Source: Chloroflexus islandicus (lineage in GTDB: Bacteria > Chloroflexota > Chloroflexia > Chloroflexales > Chloroflexaceae). Taken from it: a stretch of DNA of 64,000 nucleotides. The position numbers and the translations under genes were made by a program. Location of the stretch: NCBI RefSeq assembly GCF_001650695.1, contig NZ_LWQS01000082.1, forward strand, positions 62,001-126,000. The letters run 5' to 3'. Of this stretch, positions 33,827-42,270 are shown piece after piece (positions within the stretch are counted from its first letter, which is position 1; the number at the start of each line of letters is the position of its first letter). The notes under the pieces are model-generated. The model had not been told where the DNA came from, did no database searches, and saw nothing but the letters and a program-made list of their open reading frames with translations.

Positions 33827-34543
33827 ATGACTCAAGCATTGCCGCGCGTCGTCACGATTCGAGAATTGCTGGAAGCTGGCGCCCACTTTGGGCACCCCAC
33901 CAACCGCTGGAACCCGAAGATGAAGCCGTATATTTTCACGGCTCGCAACGGGATCCACATTATCGATTTGCAGAAGACGGTCACTGGCCTGAGCCAAGCG
34001 TATCAGTTCATTTCTGACCTGACCGCGCGCGGCGAGAAGATCCTCTTCGTCGGTACGAAGAAGCAGGCCCAAGAGGCGATTATGGAAGAGGCGGTGCGGG
34101 CTGGCCAATTCTACATCAATCGCCGCTGGCTGGGTGGTACGCTCACGAACTTCACCACTATCAAGCGCCGGTTGAAGCTGCTGAGCGATCTCGAAGAGCG
34201 GCGCGATCGCGGCGAGTTTGGCCGCTTGACCAAGGCCGAAGCGGCCAAGCTTGAAGAGAAGATCGTGCGGCTTAATCGTGTCTTCGCCGGCCTGAAGGGG
34301 ATGGAGCGGCTGCCCGGCGCCGTGTTCATCGTCGATCCGCGCAAGGAAGAGCTAGCTGTGCGCGAAGCGGCGAAAGAGGGCATTCCAATCGTGGCGATGG
34401 TTGACACCAACTGCGATCCCGACCCGATCGATTATGTCATTCCTTGCAACGATGACGCGATTCGGGGCATCCGGCTGATGACCGGCAAGATCGCTGATGC
34501 GGCCATTGAGGGGATGCGGCGGCGCGAAGCGGCGCAGGAATAA
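33827..34543 (+). CDS. rpsB: Small ribosomal subunit protein S2
   Basis: A core 30S protein. The 238-aa product has [21 protein letters not shown], the [11 protein letters not shown] motif, [20 protein letters not shown] and the C-terminal [29 protein letters not shown], all diagnostic of S2. AAGGAGCAAGAAAGG precedes the ATG. It is the first gene of the conserved rpsB-tsf-pyrH-frr-uppS-cdsA group. Confidence 0.98.
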   Translation: MTQALPRVVTIRELLEAGAHFGHPTNRWNPKMKPYIFTARNGIHIIDLQKTVTGLSQAYQFISDLTARGEKILFVGTKKQAQEAIMEEAVRAGQFYINRRWLGGTLTNFTTIKRRLKLLSDLEERRDRGEFGRLTKAEAAKLEEKIVRLNRVFAGLKGMERLPGAVFIVDPRKEELAVREAAKEGIPIVAMVDTNCDPDPIDYVIPCNDDAIRGIRLMTGKIADAAIEGMRRREAAQE

Positions 34544-34746
34544 CCGGCAACTGGATCGCTGCGGCAAGCCAACGCTGCGTCGTATAATGCGCCAGCGTAA
34601 CGTTGGCAACCCGGTGCACCAAGCGGTTCCCTTCGCTCTGCACGCAGGGAGAGGGGAAAGGGCAAGGGCATCACCGCTGCACCGGCAATGCCGCTTGCCC
34701 GATTCGATTAAATCGGTTTACACTGGCAATATGCGCATCCCAAACC
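34544..34746. other. Intergenic region rpsB-tsf, upstream half
   Basis: The unusually long rpsB-tsf gap (385 bases) contains TATAAT at 34583-34588, a possible separate tsf promoter without a good -35, and a short family A fragment (GGGAGAGGGGAAAGGGCAAGGGC near 34647). No gene is visible. Confidence 0.45.
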
Positions 34747-34856
34747 TGACCGGTTGCTCAGGGGCAGAGCTGCGCAGGCAGCCTCACATGAGGTTGCCGC
34801 ACCCCGGTCACAAGAGCGCAAACCGACGTAGCACGGGGGGGCGCATGCCCCTCCGT
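34747..34856 (+). ncRNA. Candidate structured leader RNA upstream of tsf
   Basis: A three-way junction can be drawn. The outer stem is TGACCGG (34747-34753) with CCGGTCA (34804-34810). Inside are a GCTC/GAGC hairpin (34756-34770) and a long hairpin GGCAGCCTC/GAGGTTGCC (34777-34798) extended by TGC/GCA below a 3-nt bulge. A second hairpin downstream (ACGGGGGGGC, loop GCAT, GCCCCTCCGT; 34833-34856) has 10 bp with one G-U. The start of tsf is 72 bases further on. This resembles a regulatory leader; no known riboswitch class is recognised. Evidence is pairing potential only. Confidence 0.45.
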
Positions 34857-34928
34857 CGCACGATCCGCACTACCTAACCTACCGGCAACGGCATTGGATA
34901 GCGGTTCTTAGGCAAAGGGAGCAAGACT

Positions 34929-35456
34929 GTGGCGGTATCAATCGAACTGGTGAAGGAATTGCGTGAACGCACCGGCGCCGGCATCAAAGAGTGCCGGGAT
35001 ATTCTTGAGCAGACCGGCGGCAATATCAATAAGGCGATCGAGATTCTGCGCGAGCGCGGGATCGAGGCGGCAGCCAAGAAGGCGTCGCGTGAGGCGAACG
35101 AGGGCCTGATTGGCGTGTACGTTCACTATGGCTCGCGCATCGCCGCGATGGTTGAGCTGAGCTGCGAAACCGACTTTGTGGCTCGCACGGCTGAATTCGG
35201 CCAACTGGCCAACGATCTGGCCCAGCATATCGTTGCGCTCAACCCGCGCTTTATCAGCGCAAGCGAAGTGACCGACGAGATGGTAGCCGAGAGTGGTCAA
35301 ACTCGCCAAGCCTTCATCGAAGAGACGGTGCTGCTCGAGCAGAAGTTTATCAAGGATCCGGCTCGCACCATCGAAGAGAAGATCAAAGAAGCGATCGCCA
35401 AACTCGGCGAGAATATCGTCGTCCGGCGGTTTGTGCGCTACGAAGTCGGCGCCTAA
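34929..35456 (+). CDS. tsf: Elongation factor Ts, short form
   Basis: Nucleotide-exchange factor for EF-Tu. It starts at GTG 34929, preceded by AAAGGGAG. The product is 175 aa, with the UBA-like N-terminus (LVKELRERTGAGIKECRDIL) and core AAKKASREANEGLIGVYVH, GSRIAAMVELSCETDFVAR, and the C-terminal FVRYEVG end. It is shorter than E. coli EF-Ts (283 aa) because it lacks the second half of the core, as also in Thermus-type EF-Ts. It appears complete, not truncated. Confidence 0.95.
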   Translation: MAVSIELVKELRERTGAGIKECRDILEQTGGNINKAIEILRERGIEAAAKKASREANEGLIGVYVHYGSRIAAMVELSCETDFVARTAEFGQLANDLAQHIVALNPRFISASEVTDEMVAESGQTRQAFIEETVLLEQKFIKDPARTIEEKIKEAIAKLGENIVVRRFVRYEVGA

Positions 35457-35467
35457 CCCACACGGAT

Positions 35468-35498
35468 CGGGCGGTTTGCCAAGCGGGCGAACCGCCCG
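35468..35498 (+). terminator. Hairpin between tsf and pyrH (attenuator-like)
   Basis: CGGGCGGTT (35468-35476) and AACCGCCCG (35490-35498) form a perfect 9-bp stem with a 13-base loop, followed by GTTCTCTGCTTTG. It lies in the 69-base tsf-pyrH gap. It may partially terminate, reducing pyrH-frr expression relative to tsf. Confidence 0.5.
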
Positions 35499-35525
35499 GT
35501 TCTCTGCTTTGCTGCGAGAAGTTCC

Positions 35526-36260
35526 ATGCAACAACCAAAATATCGCCGGATTTTGATCAAGCTGAGCGGTGAACAGATCAAGGGAAGCGATGGCGAGGTA
35601 ATTAGCTACGATATGCTCGACTTCCTCGCCCAAGAGATCGGTCGCGTTCACCGCCATGGGGTTGAAGTAGCCGTCGTGGTCGGCGGCGGCAACATTTGGC
35701 GCGGCCATCGTGCGATCGAACGCGGCATGGATGCTGCCCAATCGCACTATATGGGCATGCTGGCGACGATCATCAATGCGTTGGCGATGCAAGATGCACT
35801 CGAGCGCCATGGCCTCGACACCCGCGCCATGACCGCGATTAAGATGGATGAAGTGGCCGAACCGTACATCCGCCGGCGCGCAACCCATCATCTAGAAAAG
35901 GGACGGGTGATCATTCTCGCGGCTGGCACCGGTAACCCCTACTTCACCACCGACTCGGCAGCGGCGCTGCGTGCGGCTGAGATCCATGCCGAAGTGATCT
36001 TGATGGCCAAGAATGGCGTTGATGGCGTCTACGATGACGATCCGCGCCGCAATCCAGCCGCTACCCGCTTCGATCACATTCATTATCTCGATGCGCTTAA
36101 CCGTGGTCTGACCGTGATGGATAGCACGGCCCTGACCTTCTGTATGGATAACAACTTGCCGATTATTGTCTTTAACGCCCTAGAACCCGGCACCATCGAA
36201 CGGATTGTGATGGGTGAGCATGTTGGTACGCTTGTGAGTAGTCAGCGAGGAGGCGCGTAA
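35526..36260 (+). CDS. pyrH: Uridylate kinase PyrH
   Basis: Phosphorylates UMP to UDP in pyrimidine synthesis. The 244-aa product has [66 protein letters not shown] and [15 protein letters not shown], the full bacterial UMP kinase signature. The stop overlaps the frr start (TAATG). Confidence 0.97.
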   Translation: MQQPKYRRILIKLSGEQIKGSDGEVISYDMLDFLAQEIGRVHRHGVEVAVVVGGGNIWRGHRAIERGMDAAQSHYMGMLATIINALAMQDALERHGLDTRAMTAIKMDEVAEPYIRRRATHHLEKGRVIILAAGTGNPYFTTDSAAALRAAEIHAEVILMAKNGVDGVYDDDPRRNPAATRFDHIHYLDALNRGLTVMDSTALTFCMDNNLPIIVFNALEPGTIERIVMGEHVGTLVSSQRGGA

Positions 36261-36817
36261 TGCTGAACGATGTAATCACCGAGTATGAGGCGCATTTAAA
36301 GAAAGCGACCGAAGCGTTGCGCCATCATCTGGCGTCGATCCGCACCGGACGCGCCTCGGCGGGGTTGGTTGAGCATCTCCATGTCGAAGCCTACGGCACG
36401 ACCATGCCGCTCAATCAATTGGCGAATATTAGTGTTCCCGAAGCGCGGATGATCGTGATCCAGCCCTACGATGCCAGCATGATCAAAGCGATCGAGAAGG
36501 CGATCCAGCAGTCTGATCTTGGCCTCAACCCGAGCAACGATGGCCGGATCATCCGTTTGCCGGTGCCGCCGCTCACCGAAGAGCGCCGGCGCGAATTGGT
36601 AAAGATGGTGCGCCATCGCGTCGAAGAAGTTAAGATTTCGGTGCGTAATCAACGCCGTGATGCGATCGATGATCTCAAGAAGTTGGAAGCCGAGAAATTG
36701 ATCAGCGAAGATGACTTGCATCGCGGCCAAGAACGGATCCAGCAGTTGACCGACCGTTGCATCCGCGATCTCGAACAGATCGGCGCGGAAAAAGAAGCGG
36801 AAGTGATGGCGGTCTAA
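36260..36817 (+). CDS. frr: Ribosome recycling factor
   Basis: With EF-G, RRF splits post-termination ribosomes. The 185-aa product has the expected length and motifs: [83 protein letters not shown]-like segment and the C-terminal helical domain. It starts on the last base of the pyrH stop, implying coupled translation. Confidence 0.97.
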   Translation: MLNDVITEYEAHLKKATEALRHHLASIRTGRASAGLVEHLHVEAYGTTMPLNQLANISVPEARMIVIQPYDASMIKAIEKAIQQSDLGLNPSNDGRIIRLPVPPLTEERRRELVKMVRHRVEEVKISVRNQRRDAIDDLKKLEAEKLISEDDLHRGQERIQQLTDRCIRDLEQIGAEKEAEVMAV

Positions 36818-36842
36818 CGCTGTCGCTGAGAGGCGCTATTGT

Positions 36843-37568
36843 ATGAGTCAGGATGGTGTACCGTCCGGCACAAAAATTCCGCAACATATCGCGGTGATTA
36901 TGGATGGCAACGGGCGCTGGGCGCAACAGCGCGGTCTGCCACGCCTTGCCGGCCATCGCGCCGGCACTGAAAATATCCGCCCGATTGTGTCCGAATGCGC
37001 CCGGCTCGGTGTGCGCGTGCTTACACTGTACGCCTTTTCGACCGAGAACTGGAACCGGCCATCGCTGGAAGTGCAGGGCTTGATGCAGATTTTAGGCGAG
37101 TTTATCGATCGCGAGATCCGGAATCTGCATGCCCAAAATGTCCATTTGCGCCATCTGGGCCGGCTCGATGGCCTTAGCCCCCATCTGCGCGAAAAGGTTA
37201 ATTACGCGATTGAATTGACCCGCCATAACACCGGTCTGACGTTGGCGATCGCGTTTAACTACGGCGGTCGCGCCGATATTGTCGATGCAGTGCGTTCGAT
37301 CGTCGCCAGTGGCATCCCCGCCGACCAGATTACTGATGAGGTGATTAGCGCCCATCTGTCAACCCGTGGGTTGCCCGATCCAGATATGATCATTCGTACC
37401 AGCGGCGAACGGCGGCTTTCGAATTTCCTGATCTGGCAGTCAGCCTACAGCGAATACTGGTTTACGCCGGTGTTCTGGCCCGATTTCCGGCCCGAACATC
37501 TGCATCAGGCGATTCTTGACTATGGACGGCGCGAACGCCGCTTCGGCGGGCTCCCCGAGTCGAGCTAA
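36843..37568 (+). CDS. uppS: Isoprenyl diphosphate synthase UppS
   Basis: Cis-prenyltransferase making undecaprenyl diphosphate, the lipid carrier for cell-wall sugars. The 241-aa protein has HIAVIMDGNGRWAQQRGLPR (catalytic Asp), GHRAGTENIRPIV, LTLYAFSTENWNRP, LAIAFNYGGRADIVDAV and the C-terminal PDPDMIIRTSGERRLSNFLIWQSAYSE block. It is downstream of frr and followed after 4 bases by cdsA. Confidence 0.97.
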   Translation: MSQDGVPSGTKIPQHIAVIMDGNGRWAQQRGLPRLAGHRAGTENIRPIVSECARLGVRVLTLYAFSTENWNRPSLEVQGLMQILGEFIDREIRNLHAQNVHLRHLGRLDGLSPHLREKVNYAIELTRHNTGLTLAIAFNYGGRADIVDAVRSIVASGIPADQITDEVISAHLSTRGLPDPDMIIRTSGERRLSNFLIWQSAYSEYWFTPVFWPDFRPEHLHQAILDYGRRERRFGGLPESS

Positions 37569-37572
37569 TACC

Positions 37573-38412
37573 TTGGCGACGCGCATCGCCAGTGTGGTGG
37601 TGCTGTTGCCGCTGATCATTGCCGGTGTGTGGTGGCCGCCAACCACCGCGCTGTTAGCCGGTCTGGTGATCGCACTGGCGATCGGCGAGCTGTTCGCGAT
37701 CTTTCGTCACGGCGGGTATGCGCCGCGGTTGATCGAGGGGATTGCGATCGGTTGGTTGATCTGTGCGGCTACCTTTTTTCAACCACTGACGACGATCGAT
37801 CTCGCATTGGTAGTGGTGTTTGGGTCGATTATCGGCGCGTTCATTGCCGAAATTGTCCGCCGCGACCGCCAGACCAGCCTGCTCAGTTGGGCATTGACCT
37901 TCGCAGGAGCGTATTACGTCGGCGGTCTTTTAAGCAGTTATCTTTTATTACGTCAACTTGAATCGCCGTTACAGGGCGGATGGCTGGCCTTCGCGCATAT
38001 CCCTCCCGGCGCGGCATGGGTCTTTTTTACGCTGGCGATCACGTGGTTGCAAGATACTGGCGCGTTCTTTGTTGGACGCGCCTTCGGTCGCACCAAGATG
38101 GCGCCGGTGCTCAGCCCCAAAAAGAGTTGGGAAGGCTTCTTCGGCGGGATGGCTGCCGCGATTGCAACCGCACTGTTCTGCGTGCCACTGTTGGGCTTGC
38201 CAATTACACTGGTCGAGGCGGCGATTCTCGGCGTGGCCGCCGGTATCTTTGGCCCGCTTGGCGATTTGGCTGAGTCGCTGATTAAACGGCAAGTCGGGGT
38301 GAAGGATTCGGGGTTTATTATCCCCGGCCACGGCGGGATTCTTGATCGGATCGACAGTATTCTCTTCACCGGGCCAGTGATCTACTACCTTGTAGTGCTT
38401 TTTTCCCATTGA
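37573..38412 (+). CDS. cdsA: Phosphatidate cytidylyltransferase CdsA
   Basis: Makes CDP-diacylglycerol for phospholipid synthesis in the membrane. TTG 37573 gives 279 aa beginning MATRIASVVVLLPL, the usual CdsA start, 4 bases after the uppS stop. ATG 37522 inside uppS would add 17 residues and remains possible, as neither has a strong ribosome site. Eight or so membrane helices are visible. The signature WLQDTGAFFVGRAFGRTKMAPVLSPKKSWEGFFGG and the C-terminal KRQVGVKDSGFIIPGHGGILDRIDS contain the conserved metal and substrate residues. Confidence 0.93.
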   Translation: MATRIASVVVLLPLIIAGVWWPPTTALLAGLVIALAIGELFAIFRHGGYAPRLIEGIAIGWLICAATFFQPLTTIDLALVVVFGSIIGAFIAEIVRRDRQTSLLSWALTFAGAYYVGGLLSSYLLLRQLESPLQGGWLAFAHIPPGAAWVFFTLAITWLQDTGAFFVGRAFGRTKMAPVLSPKKSWEGFFGGMAAAIATALFCVPLLGLPITLVEAAILGVAAGIFGPLGDLAESLIKRQVGVKDSGFIIPGHGGILDRIDSILFTGPVIYYLVVLFSH

Positions 38413-38471
38413 GCCGGCGTTGTTCTTTTGCTATAGTGCTATCGTACCGATCAAGCGGTGTTGCTGATGCT

Positions 38472-39443
38472 ATGATTTCACCAACCGTCACCCAACAACA
38501 ATGGCTTCCTGATCCGGCATTGGCCGGTTTTGAGATGCTGCCGCTTGATCTAGCTGGTGGCCGCGCGGTCTTGGTGCGCCAGTGCGATCCGCCGGCAACA
38601 GGCCGGGCCGTGCTGTACGTGCATGGCTATTCTGACTACTTTTTCCAAACCCACGTGGCTGATGTCTTCCGCGCGCATGGCTATGCGTTCTATGCGATCG
38701 ATCTCCCCGGCCACGGGCGCGCCATCCAACCCGGCCAGATTCCCTGCTTTTATCGCGACATTGCCGAGTTTTACCCGTTCATCGATGCGGCAATCGCGGT
38801 GATCGACGCGGCCCACAACCGGCCATGGCTGGTCTTGCACGGCCATTCGGCGGGCGGGTTGGTGACGGCGCTCTACGCGGCAGAAGGCAGCCGGCGTGAC
38901 CGGCTGGGTGCGCTGGCGTTGAATAGCCCGTTTTTCGATTTTATGATCGACCGCGCCACGCGGGCCTCGATCCCGCTGGTGATGCTCTTAGGCCGGCTGA
39001 AACCCACCCGCATCGTGGGCAAACTGTCATCGGTCTATGGCGAAACGATCTATCGCGGTACCGGCGGCGAATGGGAGTTTGACCAACGTTGGAAGCCGAT
39101 CAACGGCATCCCGATGCGAGCCGGCACGGCACGGGCCATCTTGCTGGCCCAACGCCGGCTGCGGCGTGGCCTTGGCATCCGCTGCCCGATTTTGATCTTG
39201 CACTCGGCGCGGTCGGCGTGGCCCATTCCCGGCAGTCCTGAGATCACGAAGGCTGATATTGTGCTCGATGTGGCCCACATGCGGCGCGATGGCCCAATGC
39301 TGGGTGATGATGTGACCATGATTGCGATCGAGGGCGGGTTGCACGATCTGGCCTTATCGCCGAAACCTGTCCGCGAGCAGTATGTTGCTGAATTGATGGG
39401 ATGGCTGGAGGAAGTAGCCGCCACATCTGTGCGATCAGTATGA
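38472..39443 (+). CDS. Alpha/beta hydrolase, lysophospholipase/monoacylglycerol lipase type
   Basis: A 323-aa cytosolic serine hydrolase. The start is ATG 38472. Motifs are YVHGYSDYFFQTHVAD (oxyanion HG), DLPGHGRA and the nucleophile elbow HGHSAGG. The last His of the triad is probably in EGGLHDLALS. It matches the Hydrolase_4 (lysophospholipase) group. Its stop overlaps the start of the next, secreted gene by 4 bases. The natural substrate is unknown. Confidence 0.85.
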   Translation: MISPTVTQQQWLPDPALAGFEMLPLDLAGGRAVLVRQCDPPATGRAVLYVHGYSDYFFQTHVADVFRAHGYAFYAIDLPGHGRAIQPGQIPCFYRDIAEFYPFIDAAIAVIDAAHNRPWLVLHGHSAGGLVTALYAAEGSRRDRLGALALNSPFFDFMIDRATRASIPLVMLLGRLKPTRIVGKLSSVYGETIYRGTGGEWEFDQRWKPINGIPMRAGTARAILLAQRRLRRGLGIRCPILILHSARSAWPIPGSPEITKADIVLDVAHMRRDGPMLGDDVTMIAIEGGLHDLALSPKPVREQYVAELMGWLEEVAATSVRSV

Positions 39444-42247
39444 AGCGACACGTCGCCATCCTGCTTTTCACCTTGCTTATCACTCTCTGGCCGTTGCCGA
39501 CGCAATCAGCGAGCATTTGCTTCTGCGACGCAACCCCGATTTGGGTGCATGCCAATCCACCCGCAGCTCACGAAGTCGCTCTGTTTCGGCTTGAAGTCAA
39601 CTTGGCCGTTCCGGCGCCAGCTACGACGCTGGCTATCTTCGCCGACACGCGCTATGAGGCCTACCTGAACGGCCAACTGCTTGGCCGCGGCCCGGCCCGC
39701 TTCTCACGCGCCCTCCGCGAGTATGACCAGCTCGCGATTGGCGATCTGCCGGCTGGAAGACAGGTTTTCACCGTGCGCGTCCAATGGGCGCCCAACACCC
39801 GGCGGAGTGACTCGGAACGGCCATTCCTGTGGGCATTGCTCCGCAGCAATGGGCAACCCCTAGCTAGCACCGGCCCGCATTGGCAAGCCCAACTGCTACA
39901 TGCCTATCGCAGCGATGCGGCTCCGGTGCATCGCTGGGGCTTGATTGGCCCGACCGAAATCGTTGATCTGGCGATGCTGGCGCCAGATTGGGTGATGAAT
40001 GGAGGCGCAAGCGGATGGCAACCAGCCGTGGCAGTCACGGCCCAGCCGGCGCCGTTTACCCCCCGCTCGATTCCGCAACTGGTTGAAGTAGCCATCCCGA
40101 TCCGGTCGCTGCAAGCGGGTTGGCTCGCACCCGGATTCACGCCCATCGAATTTCCCGGCGGTGTTGATCAAGCAAGTGTGCAGATCCAGACACAACGTTC
40201 TGCGATCCTCACCCTGATCAGCTTGCAGGGTGAACTCACCAACCGATTGACGATCAACGGCCAATCGCTGAACTGGCAAGCTATGCCCAACCGTCCACCG
40301 GGGATCGTGACTGCTGCCTATCAAGTGGCTGCTGGCAAGCATACCCTACGCCTCAGCGGGTTGCATAACCAACCTGAAGGGTGGACGGTCTTGCTCTCAC
40401 GCAACGATTTGGTCACCGTTCCGGCAGTAACCCCCACCAGCCATGCTGGCCGGCGGGTCTTGCTCGCCACGCCGCAACCTGATGCGCAAGCCGTGCTTAG
40501 ACAGAGCGACCAGCCGCTCACGTTGCATGTTCAGCCGCCAGCCAGCTATGCTATTCTTGATTTAGGCCGGACGGTGCATGGCCGGTTATATGCCGATGTA
40601 GCAGGCCCTGCCGGCGCCATCGTTGATATCGGCTGGGATGAACGCTTGTGGCAACATACCATCCCGCTGCCCTTTCCCGGCACGCTGCACCCCGAATGGA
40701 ATCAAGTCGATTCGTGGCGGCTCGATGGGCGATCCCATTCGATCAGCACCATTGACGCCCGGGCTGGTCGATATGTGCTGATTGCCGTCTGGAGCAACGA
40801 GCCGGTGGTCATACGCAACCTGCGCGTCAGCGAAGAGCGCTATCCGGTCAGGCAGATTGGTTCATTTACCAGCAACGATCCGCTGCTGAATCAGATTTGG
40901 CAAGTCGGCGTTGACAGCCTCTACCCAAACATGACCGACGCCTACACCGACACGCCATGGCGCGAACGCGGGCAGTGGTGGGGCGATGCCTACGTATCTG
41001 ATCATGTCAATCAGGCCGCCTTCGGTGATCGAGGTTTGCTCCAACGTGGCTTGCGGCAACTGGCCGGCGAGTTTACGCCTGAGGGCGCACCGGTAGCAAT
41101 GGCGCCGCACATTGGCGGGCGGATGCTCGATTATGGCATGTTATGGGTGCAAGCCATCGCTGATGATCTGCGGCGCACCAACGATCCGGCCTTAGCCAGC
41201 GAGTTGTGGCCAACGATGACTCGTTTTCTCAACTACCTCGCAACGTATCGCCGCAACGACACCGGCCTGCTCGACCTGCCGGCAGGTCACTGGTCGCAAA
41301 CCACCTATCTCGATAGCAGCGTCACAGTTGCGCGTTATGGCCAATCAACGCCGGTGAACGCAATGTACTACGGCACCCTGCGCGCCGCAGCCGCGATCGC
41401 TACCGCGCTTGGCGAGACGGAAGCAGCGCATCGTTGGGAAAGCGAAGCGGCGTTGCTGCGCAATCGAATCAACCAATATCTCTACGACCAACCAAGACGT
41501 CACTACATTACCACTGTCATCAATGGCCAGCCGATAGCAGCCGGCCCGCATGCACAGGCCTTCGCGCTCGCGTATGATCTGGTGCCGCCTACCGAAATCT
41601 CGGCGGTGGCCGATGCGTTGCTAAACCTGATCTCGCGCGATCTCACCCGTCCCAATCTCCAGCTCTACGGGATGTCTTGGGCGCTAGAAGGACTACAGCG
41701 TGCTGGCCGGATCAATGAAGCAATTCAACTGATCAAAGAGTTCTACGGCTGGCAATTGGCGCAAGGCGCCACCACATGGTGGGAAAACGTGAACGCTAAC
41801 CTCCAGTGGGGCGGCAGCCTCTCGCATAGCTGGAGCGGCTCACCAACGTGGTTTCTCACTACTGCCATCCTTGGCGCGCGCCAGACGGGACCAACGACAT
41901 GGGAAGTTGATCCCGCTTGGCAGGGAGTAAGCAGCGCAGCAGGAATATTACCCTTGCCAACCGGTTCGCTTCGCGTAGAATGGGAACAGCCGGATTGTGA
42001 ACTCCGTCGTGTGACCATTGAAGCGCCAAATGACACTCATGGCAATGTCTGGCTGCCACCGCCAGTAGAAACAACCGTCATCACCCTGAATGGTATAACC
42101 ATCTGGACGCCAGAGACACACAATTCATTGATCCAGCAAACCAATGATGGCCGCCTGAGATTGTCACTCACCGGCGAGGTGTCTTATACGATCGAACAAC
42201 GCTGTACCTGCAAGTCGATCTGGCTACCGGTCATCAGCCGTTCCTAA
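39440..42247 (+). CDS. Secreted alpha-L-rhamnosidase-like glycoside hydrolase (GH78-related)
   Basis: A 935-aa exported protein; ATG 39440 begins a signal peptide (KRHVAILLFTLLITLWPLP). The N-terminal half holds beta-sandwich domains (ADTRYEAYLNGQLLGRGPARFS is the typical rhamnosidase N-domain). The catalytic (alpha/alpha)6 barrel includes FTSNDPLLNQIWQVG, DTPWRERGQWWGDAYVSDH and NAMYYGTLRAAAAIATALG, and WWENVNANLQWGGSLSHSWSGSPTWFL near the end. In GH78 the acid motif is DERxGWxGD; here it is RERGQWWGD. The protein ends SIWLPVISRS, a Chloroflexi-style tail motif. The overlap with the upstream hydrolase suggests an operon. Confidence 0.82.
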   Translation: MKRHVAILLFTLLITLWPLPTQSASICFCDATPIWVHANPPAAHEVALFRLEVNLAVPAPATTLAIFADTRYEAYLNGQLLGRGPARFSRALREYDQLAIGDLPAGRQVFTVRVQWAPNTRRSDSERPFLWALLRSNGQPLASTGPHWQAQLLHAYRSDAAPVHRWGLIGPTEIVDLAMLAPDWVMNGGASGWQPAVAVTAQPAPFTPRSIPQLVEVAIPIRSLQAGWLAPGFTPIEFPGGVDQASVQIQTQRSAILTLISLQGELTNRLTINGQSLNWQAMPNRPPGIVTAAYQVAAGKHTLRLSGLHNQPEGWTVLLSRNDLVTVPAVTPTSHAGRRVLLATPQPDAQAVLRQSDQPLTLHVQPPASYAILDLGRTVHGRLYADVAGPAGAIVDIGWDERLWQHTIPLPFPGTLHPEWNQVDSWRLDGRSHSISTIDARAGRYVLIAVWSNEPVVIRNLRVSEERYPVRQIGSFTSNDPLLNQIWQVGVDSLYPNMTDAYTDTPWRERGQWWGDAYVSDHVNQAAFGDRGLLQRGLRQLAGEFTPEGAPVAMAPHIGGRMLDYGMLWVQAIADDLRRTNDPALASELWPTMTRFLNYLATYRRNDTGLLDLPAGHWSQTTYLDSSVTVARYGQSTPVNAMYYGTLRAAAAIATALGETEAAHRWESEAALLRNRINQYLYDQPRRHYITTVINGQPIAAGPHAQAFALAYDLVPPTEISAVADALLNLISRDLTRPNLQLYGMSWALEGLQRAGRINEAIQLIKEFYGWQLAQGATTWWENVNANLQWGGSLSHSWSGSPTWFLTTAILGARQTGPTTWEVDPAWQGVSSAAGILPLPTGSLRVEWEQPDCELRRVTIEAPNDTHGNVWLPPPVETTVITLNGITIWTPETHNSLIQQTNDGRLRLSLTGEVSYTIEQRCTCKSIWLPVISRS

Positions 42248-42270
42248 GATAGCGCGGAGGAGGAACTATC

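Noticed and set aside
34741-34810. A tRNA gene before tsf
   Set aside because: The fold has three stems but no T-loop consensus or acceptor CCA-type end; it does not make a cloverleaf with a proper anticodon arm.
34929-35456. tsf as a truncated pseudogene because it is only 175 aa
   Set aside because: Short EF-Ts proteins lacking the second core half are normal in several phyla, and both conserved ends are present.
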